15,521 bases of DNA from an uncultured Clostridia bacterium (GTDB lineage Bacteria; Bacillota; Clostridia; Christensenellales; Aristaeellaceae): contig CAMDVP010000044.1 of the NCBI GenBank assembly GCA_945877525.1, forward strand, positions 1 to 15,521, given 5' to 3'. The notes under the pieces were generated by a model, which saw nothing but the letters and a program-made list of their open reading frames with translations, was not told the origin of the DNA and did not search any database. Below, piece by piece: positions 7,649-12,458 of the stretch (position 1 is the stretch's first letter; each line of letters starts with the position of its first letter). The position numbers and the translations under genes are program-made.

Positions 7649-7683
7649 AAGGCAAACACATTTTCGGAAAGGAAGTGTTCACC

Positions 7684-8826
7684 ATGGCGACCAAAAAGGC
7701 TGCCAAGCCCGAAAAGGCCGAAACCGCCCGCGACGGCGCGCAGGCCGAAAAGCTCAAGGCCCTGGAGCACGCCCTGGCGGATCTTGATAAACAGTTCGGC
7801 AAGGGCGCCGTTATGAAGCTGGGAGAAAATGCCGGCACACAGAACATCCCCGTCATCCCCACCGGCTGCCTGACTCTGGACGCTGCCCTGGGCGTGGGCG
7901 GCATTCCCCGGGGCCGTATTGTGGAAATCTACGGCCCGGAATCCTCCGGTAAAACCACCGTCGCCCTGCATATTGTGGCTGAGGCCCAGAAGGCCGGCGG
8001 CATCGCAGCCTTTGTGGACGCGGAGCACGCGCTGGACCCCGCCTATGCCCGCAAGCTGGGCGTGAACATCGACGAGCTCTACGTCTCCCAGCCCGATACC
8101 GGCGAGCAGGCCCTCGAAATTGCCGAAGCCCTGGTGCGTTCCGGCGCGCTGGACGTGGTGGTCATCGACTCGGTGGCTGCCCTGGTGCCCAAGGCCGAAA
8201 TCGACGGCGAAATGGGCGACAGCTTTGTGGGCCTGCAGGCCCGCCTGATGAGCCAGGCCCTGCGCAAGCTGGCCGGCATCATCAACAAAACCGGCTGCGT
8301 GGCCATCTTCATCAACCAGCTGCGTGAAAAGGTGGGCGTAATGTACGGCAACCCCGAAACCACCCCCGGCGGCCGAGCGCTGAAGTTCTATGCCTCGGTG
8401 CGCCTGGACGTGCGCCGCGGCGAGCAGCTCAAGAACGGCGCCACCGTGGTGGGCAACCATACCAAGGTCAAGGTGGTCAAAAACAAGGTCGCCCCGCCCT
8501 TCCGCGTGGCGGAGTTCGACATCGTGTACGGCGAGGGCATCAGCAAGGAAGGCACCCTGCTGGACATGGCCGTGGAGCGCGACATTATCCACAAGAGCGG
8601 CGCGTGGTTCTCCTACAAGGATCAGCGCATCGGCCAGGGCCGCGAGAACACCCGCCTGTTCCTGCGGGATAACCCCGAAATCACCGGGGAAATCGAGGCG
8701 ATCCTCCGCAAGGAGCTGTTTGAAAATCCCATTCCCGTAGGCGAGGAAGCCGCCGCCCAGAACGAGGAGGACGAGGACGACCTGGCCCTGCTGGAGGAGG
8801 ACGAAGGGCTGGACGGCGAGGAATAA
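7684..8826 (+). CDS. recA: Recombinase RecA
   Basis: The 380-residue protein is RecA, which forms filaments on single-stranded DNA, drives strand exchange and activates LexA cleavage. Walker A GPESSGKTT is at 84-92, followed by the DAEHALDPAYA stretch, Walker B VVVIDSVAALVP and FINQLREKVGVMYG leading into the DNA-binding loop. A Lys/Ala-rich extension of about 17 residues precedes the usual N-terminus. The last 21 residues are very acidic (13 Asp/Glu). I chose the ATG at 7684, with AAGGA about ten bases upstream; an in-frame GTG at 7675 is less likely. The ROK kinase gene follows after 25 bases with no terminator between, so they are probably co-transcribed. No recX is next to it. Confidence 0.98.
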   Translation: MATKKAAKPEKAETARDGAQAEKLKALEHALADLDKQFGKGAVMKLGENAGTQNIPVIPTGCLTLDAALGVGGIPRGRIVEIYGPESSGKTTVALHIVAEAQKAGGIAAFVDAEHALDPAYARKLGVNIDELYVSQPDTGEQALEIAEALVRSGALDVVVIDSVAALVPKAEIDGEMGDSFVGLQARLMSQALRKLAGIINKTGCVAIFINQLREKVGVMYGNPETTPGGRALKFYASVRLDVRRGEQLKNGATVVGNHTKVKVVKNKVAPPFRVAEFDIVYGEGISKEGTLLDMAVERDIIHKSGAWFSYKDQRIGQGRENTRLFLRDNPEITGEIEAILRKELFENPIPVGEEAAAQNEEDEDDLALLEEDEGLDGEE

Positions 8827-8851
8827 GCCGTTCCCCGGAAGGATGAACGAT

Positions 8852-9739
8852 ATGAAGAAAATCGGCGCGCTGGAGGCAGGCGGCACCAAAATGGTGCTGG
8901 CCATCTATGACGAAGCGGGGCAGGAGCTGGAGCGCCTGACCCTGCCCACCGAAACCCCGGACATAACCATGCCGCCCATGCAGGCGTTTTTCCGCGACCA
9001 CGGAATCGACGCGCTGGGCGTGGGCAGCTTCGGCCCCCTGGCGCTTGGCGAGGCTGACCCGAACTACGGCGCCATCACCACCACGCCCAAGCTGGCCTGG
9101 CGGAATTATCCCCTGCTCCAGCGCCTGACCGAGGGGCTTGACATTCCCAGCGCCATCGACACCGACGTAAACGCCGCCGCCCTGGCCGAGGCCGAGGCAG
9201 GCGCGGCGCGGGGCTGCCGCAGCGCGGTGTATGTAACCATCGGCACGGGCATTGGCGCGGGCATCTGCATTGACGGCAGGCCCGTGCACGGCATGCTGCA
9301 CCCCGAAGCGGGGCACATGCTGCTGCGTCCCCACCCCGACGATCCCCTGCCCCGGGGCGTGTGTCCCTATCATGACGGCTGCCTGGAGGGGCTGGCCGCC
9401 GGCCCTGCCCTCGGCGCGCGGGCCCACGGCAATGCCAAGGATCTGCCGGACGATCACCCGCTGTTTGCCCTGGAGGCCCACTATCTGGCGCAGATGTGCG
9501 TGAACCTGATCCTCACCGTCAGCCCGGAGAAGATCATCCTGGGTGGCGGGGTCATGCAGCGCGCAAGCCTTTTCCCCATGATCCGCAGGGAAACCCAGCG
9601 CCTGCTGGGCGGCTATGTGCAGACCGAGCAGGTGCTGTCCGGCATCGACGGCTACATCGTGCCTCCGGCGCTGTTCCCGGTCAGCGGGCTGTACGGCAGC
9701 TATCTGCTGGGCAGGCAGGCGCTTGCACAAAATGTATAA
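8852..9739 (+). CDS. scrK: ROK-family sugar kinase, probable fructokinase (YdhR/GmuE type)
   Basis: This 295-residue ROK kinase probably phosphorylates fructose (or a similar hexose) with ATP in the cytoplasm. The N-terminal phosphate loop reads GALEAGGTK, GVGSFGPL follows, the catalytic base is D105 in TDVNAAAL, and GTGIGAG is at 131-137. The zinc site includes C171, H174 and C177 with a histidine from GHMLLRPH (H155 or H161). The pattern CPYHDGCLEGLAAGPA closely follows Bacillus YdhR/GmuE fructokinase. The start at 8852 has GGAAGGA eight bases upstream; the in-frame ATG at 8843 abuts that site. It lies 25 bases after recA, an unusual partner, and ends in a strong terminator. Substrate is inferred from family likeness only. 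Confidence 0.9.
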   Translation: MKKIGALEAGGTKMVLAIYDEAGQELERLTLPTETPDITMPPMQAFFRDHGIDALGVGSFGPLALGEADPNYGAITTTPKLAWRNYPLLQRLTEGLDIPSAIDTDVNAAALAEAEAGAARGCRSAVYVTIGTGIGAGICIDGRPVHGMLHPEAGHMLLRPHPDDPLPRGVCPYHDGCLEGLAAGPALGARAHGNAKDLPDDHPLFALEAHYLAQMCVNLILTVSPEKIILGGGVMQRASLFPMIRRETQRLLGGYVQTEQVLSGIDGYIVPPALFPVSGLYGSYLLGRQALAQNV

Positions 9740-9741
9740 CG

Positions 9742-9778
9742 GCAAAAGGGGACGGAGCAGGATTCCGTCCCCCTTTGC
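9742..9778 (+). terminator. Terminator of the recA-ROK unit
   Basis: GCAAA (9742-9746) and GGGGACGGA (9748-9756) pair with TCCGTCCCC (9764-9772) and TTTGC (9774-9778), with one A-C mismatch, giving a stem of about 14 pairs around a seven-base loop. It starts two bases after the ROK stop codon. The T run is short and part of the stem. Confidence 0.85.
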
Positions 9779-9806
9779 ATGCCCCGGCACCGCCAAAATC
9801 TTTCCC

Positions 9807-9825
9807 AAACGCTTGAAAACGCTTG
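9807..9825 (+). repeat. Tandem AAACGCTTG pair at the rimP promoter
   Basis: AAACGCTTG occurs at 9807-9815 and again at 9817-9825, exactly ten bases (about one helical turn) apart. The second copy runs into the -35 hexamer. This spacing would suit an activator or repressor binding one face of the DNA. No such regulator is identified here. Confidence 0.5.
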
Positions 9826-9851
9826 TATTTCCGAAAAAGCTGTGGTATACT
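9823..9851 (+). promoter_or_regulatory. Promoter of the rimP-nusA-infB operon
   Basis: TTGTAT (9823-9828), a 17-base spacer and TATACT (9846-9851), with TGG directly before the -10 as an extended element. The predicted start near 9858 leaves a leader of about 240 nt before rimP. It follows the recA-ROK terminator, so the operon is transcribed independently. Confidence 0.75.
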
Positions 9852-9857
9852 TCCGCT

Positions 9858-10098
9858 GTATGGTTTGAGCGGCCCGCTCCAGCGGGCACGACCGCGCGGC
9901 TCCGGCTGCGCAGCACATGAAAGAAGGGTTTAACGTAGAGAGTGGACATGGCCGGGCGGCGCAAAGGCCGCAGGCATCCTGGCAGCGGGCCTTTGCCCCC
10001 ACCGGATGGCTTGCACCCTTTGGCGGCGCGAAGGCTGATGTGTGCCACTCTTTTCTGTTACGCTTCTGGAAATGATTTCCATTTGACGGAGGAACGCA
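9858..10098 (+). promoter_or_regulatory. Long structured 5' leader of the rimP operon
   Basis: This non-coding stretch folds into several hairpins. Hairpin 1 pairs 9872-9877 with 9882-9887. Hairpin 2 pairs 9894-9900 with 9905-9911 around a TCCG loop. A large domain is closed by pairing 9937-9945 with 10045-10053 (nine pairs, one G-U) and continues through ACAT/ATGT and GGCC/GGCT. Inside it, GCAAAGGCC (9961-9969) pairs perfectly with GGCCTTTGC (9988-9996). A last small hairpin pairs TGGAAA (10067-10072) with TTTCCA (10076-10081), just before the GGAGG ribosome binding site (10088-10092). The closing stem is followed by T residues, so it might also act as an attenuator. I do not recognise the RNA family. 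Confidence 0.55.
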
Positions 10099-10578
10099 AT
10101 GCCCAAAGCGGAACTGACTGCCGTGGTCGAGCCCCGCTGCCGCCGCCTGGCGGAGGAGCAGGGGCTGGAGCTGGTGGATGTGTGCCTGGACAAGGAAAGC
10201 GCGGGCAAATACCTGCGCATCTACATCGACAAACCCGAGGGCGTGTCCCTGGACGACTGCGAGCGGTATCACCGGGCTATCCAGCCCCAGCTGGAAAGCT
10301 ATGATTACGACTTTCTGGAGGTGTCCTCTCCCGGGGTGGACAGGCCGCTGAAGAAGGACCGCGACTTTGAACGCGCCATCGGCCAGGAGGTGGAGGTGCA
10401 CCTGTTCAGGGCCATGGACGGCGTGAAGCTCATCACCGGGAATCTTGCGGATTTCTCCAGGGATGAAATCGTACTCGACACCCCCTCGGGTGAAAAGCGC
10501 CTGTCCCGCAAGGCCTGCGCCCTGGTGAAGCCCGTGGTGGACATGGAAGGCGTCGAAAACGTGGACTTGTCCGAGTAA
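10099..10578 (+). CDS. rimP: Ribosome maturation factor RimP
   Basis: The 159-residue protein has the length and sequence of RimP (YlxS), which binds the 30S subunit during assembly. The N-terminal domain carries the typical LELVDVCLDKE and YLRIYIDKPEGVSLDDCERYH stretches. The family hallmark EVSSPGVDRPL is at about residues 74-84, followed by an SH3-like C-terminal domain (about 90-159). The start is set by GGAGG six bases upstream. It is the first gene of the operon, preceded by the structured leader and followed 40 bases later by nusA, the usual order in Firmicutes. Confidence 0.97.
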   Translation: MPKAELTAVVEPRCRRLAEEQGLELVDVCLDKESAGKYLRIYIDKPEGVSLDDCERYHRAIQPQLESYDYDFLEVSSPGVDRPLKKDRDFERAIGQEVEVHLFRAMDGVKLITGNLADFSRDEIVLDTPSGEKRLSRKACALVKPVVDMEGVENVDLSE

Positions 10579-10618
10579 GCCCCGCATACAATACGCATCG
10601 GAAGGCGGTAGCATCATC

Positions 10619-11779
10619 ATGAAATCAGAAATTATCGAAGCCATCAAGGCCCTTGCCAAGGAGAAGGACATCAGCGAGGAAATGCTCTTTTCCACCATCG
10701 AGGAGGCCCTCAAGGCCGCCTATCGCAAAAACCTGCCCAAGGGCGCCGTGGTGCCCACCAGCCTGGCGGTGACCGTCAGCCGTGCCGACGGCTCGGCCCA
10801 TGTGTACGCCCGCAAGCTGATTGTGGAGGAGGTTGAGGAGCCCGGCAGCCAGATCACCCTGGAGGAGGCGCAGAAGATCCGCCCCACCTACCAGATGGGC
10901 GACATTGCCGAGGTGGACGTGACCCCCAGCGGCTTCCTGCGGGTGGCCGCCCAGACCGCCAAGCAGGTGATCATGCAGCGTATCCGCGAGGCGGAGCGCG
11001 GCAAGATCTACGACGAATATATCGAGAAGGAAAGCGAGATTCTCACCGGCATCGTGCAGCGGGTGGAGCCCAAGGCCGTGTATGTCGAGCTGGGCCGCAC
11101 CGAGGGCGTGCTGGAGCAGAGCGAGATGATCCCCGGCGAGGTGCTCCACGACGACGACCACATCAAGGTCTATGTGCTGGAGGTGCACCGTGCCGGCCCC
11201 GTGGGTCCCCGCGGGCCGCAGGTACGGGTCAGCCGCATCCATCCCAACCTGGTCAAGCGTCTGTTTGAGATGGAGGTGCCTGAAATCGCCGGCGGCGTGG
11301 TGACCATCAAGTCCATCGCCCGCGAGGCGGGCAGCCGCACCAAGATGGCCGTGCATTCCTCCGACATGATGATCGATCCCGTGGGCGCCTGCGTGGGCCA
11401 GCGCGGCAGCCGCGTGGACCGCGTGGTCAGCGAGCTCAAGGGCGAGAAGATCGACATCATCAAGTGGTCCAGCGACCCGGCCGAGTTTGTGGCCAACGCC
11501 CTGAACCCCGCCCATGTGCTGAGCGTGTTCGTGGCGGAAAATGAAAAGGCCTGCCGCGTGATTGTGCCGGACAACCAGCTGTCCCTGGCCATCGGCAAGG
11601 AGGGGCAGAACGCCCGCCTGGCCGCCAAGCTCACCGGCTGGAAGATCGACATCAAGTCCCAGTCCCAGGCTGCGGAAATGACCGACATGGTGGATGACGG
11701 CATGCCCGCCCTGGACGAAAGCCTGGAGCCGTTCCCCGTGATGGACGACATGCCCATGGACGAGGACGATACGCTGTAA
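10619..11779 (+). CDS. nusA: Transcription termination/antitermination factor NusA
   Basis: The 386-residue NusA binds RNA polymerase and nascent RNA to control pausing, termination and antitermination. The N-terminal polymerase-binding domain covers about 1-125. An S1 domain (about 132-202) starts near ILTGIVQRVE. KH1 includes GACVGQRGSR (GQRG at 260-263) and KH2 includes LAIGKEGQNARLA (GKEG at 326-329). The C-terminus is a short acidic tail (DDMPMDEDDTL), and the acidic repeats of Escherichia coli NusA are absent, as usual in Firmicutes. The ribosome binding site is GGAAGG. rnpM follows after 27 bases. NusA may help control its own operon through the leader, but nothing here proves that. 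Confidence 0.98.
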   Translation: MKSEIIEAIKALAKEKDISEEMLFSTIEEALKAAYRKNLPKGAVVPTSLAVTVSRADGSAHVYARKLIVEEVEEPGSQITLEEAQKIRPTYQMGDIAEVDVTPSGFLRVAAQTAKQVIMQRIREAERGKIYDEYIEKESEILTGIVQRVEPKAVYVELGRTEGVLEQSEMIPGEVLHDDDHIKVYVLEVHRAGPVGPRGPQVRVSRIHPNLVKRLFEMEVPEIAGGVVTIKSIAREAGSRTKMAVHSSDMMIDPVGACVGQRGSRVDRVVSELKGEKIDIIKWSSDPAEFVANALNPAHVLSVFVAENEKACRVIVPDNQLSLAIGKEGQNARLAAKLTGWKIDIKSQSQAAEMTDMVDDGMPALDESLEPFPVMDDMPMDEDDTL

Positions 11780-11806
11780 GGGATATTCGGGGAGGTTGAC
11801 GGGCGG

Positions 11807-12106
11807 ATGAAGCCGAAGAAAACGCCCATGCGCATGTGCGTGGGCTGCCGGGAAATGAAGCCCAAGCGCGAGCTGATCCGCGTGGTGCGCAGCCCGGACG
11901 GGGCCGTTTCGCTGGATCCCGTGGGCAAAAAGCCGGGCCGCGGCGCCTATGTGTGCCGCAGCGAGGCGTGCATGAAGCGGGCCATCAAGCAGCGGCAGCT
12001 GGAGCGTGTGCTGGAGGTGCAGCTGACCGAGGAGGTTTCCCGGCAGCTGCAGGAAACCATCGCAGCCCTGCCGCCGCCGGACGGAGGCGATCAGCCCCTT
12101 GGATGA
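11807..12106 (+). CDS. rnpM: RNase P modulator RnpM (YlxR)
   Basis: The 99-residue protein is the YlxR family (DUF448), shown in Bacillus to bind and modulate RNase P RNA and so renamed RnpM. The diagnostic stretch MRMCVGCREMKPKRELIRVV, with C11 and C14, opens the protein. GRGAYVC (C50) and the later C55 complete the conserved cysteine set. The C-terminus is Leu/Glu-rich and ends in a short Pro/Asp/Gly tail. GGGGAGG lies about eleven bases before the ATG. Its last eight bases overlap the start of ylxQ, indicating coupled translation, and it holds its usual place between nusA and ylxQ. Confidence 0.95.
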   Translation: MKPKKTPMRMCVGCREMKPKRELIRVVRSPDGAVSLDPVGKKPGRGAYVCRSEACMKRAIKQRQLERVLEVQLTEEVSRQLQETIAALPPPDGGDQPLG

Positions 12107-12458
12107 GGCAAGGTTGCGCGGACTGATGGGCCTGTGCGTTCGGGCCAGACAGGCGGTGTTCGGTGAGGACGGCTGCATGAAGGCCATCCGCACGGGAAGC
12201 TGCCAGCTGCTGCTCCTGGACGGCGGCGCGTCGGACGCCACGAAGAAAAAGTATCGCTCCGCCTGCGAAAACGTGGGCATTCCCATGGGCGAGATCCCGG
12301 AAAATCTGCTGCTGGAGGCCACCTCCCGCCCCGGCGTTGCCATGGCGGTAACCCAGGAGGGACTGGCCCGGCAGATGATCAGGCTCCTCGGGCCGGAAGG
12401 CCCGGAAGCTCAACCAATGAAATCGGCAAATAATTGCGGGGGTGCAAGCGTCGAATGA
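12099..12458 (+). CDS. ylxQ: L7Ae-family RNA-binding protein YlxQ
   Basis: The 119-residue product belongs to the ribosomal L7Ae/L30e family, small RNA-binding proteins that in many cases recognise kink-turns; the role of YlxQ itself is poorly known. The N-terminal LRGLMGLCVRARQAVFGED, LLLLDGGASDATKKKY and the VAMAVTQEGLARQMI stretch fit this fold. The best start is TTG at 12099, which overlaps rnpM by eight bases with GGAGG eleven bases upstream. The ATG at 12103 is out of frame, and the in-frame ATG at 12126 would cut the first helix. The stop overlaps the infB start as ATGA. The last 20 or so residues form a non-conserved-looking tail. Confidence 0.9.
   Translation: MDEARLRGLMGLCVRARQAVFGEDGCMKAIRTGSCQLLLLDGGASDATKKKYRSACENVGIPMGEIPENLLLEATSRPGVAMAVTQEGLARQMIRLLGPEGPEAQPMKSANNCGGASVE

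Noticed and set aside
10033..10044. CTGATG in the leader as half of a kink-turn that YlxQ might bind
   Set aside because: The opposite strand lacks the needed GA step, so the kink-turn signature is incomplete.
8681..10048. A 455-codon minus-strand frame over the ROK gene and the rimP leader
   Set aside because: It is antisense to the ROK gene, crosses a terminator and a promoter, and matches nothing I recognise.
9917..10075. A 52-codon open frame (ATG at 9917, TGA at 10073) inside the rimP leader
   Set aside because: It has no ribosome binding site, its third positions are not GC-biased like the real genes, and it is covered by strong RNA pairing. A leader peptide is not excluded but is not supported.
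9740..10098. A tRNA or other known stable RNA before rimP, as found in some bacteria
   Set aside because: No T-loop motif, anticodon arm or acceptor stem is visible, and no signal recognition particle, 6S or RNase P hallmark is seen.
10625..12343. A 572-codon minus-strand frame across nusA, rnpM and ylxQ
   Set aside because: It spans three well-identified plus-strand genes and has shadow composition.
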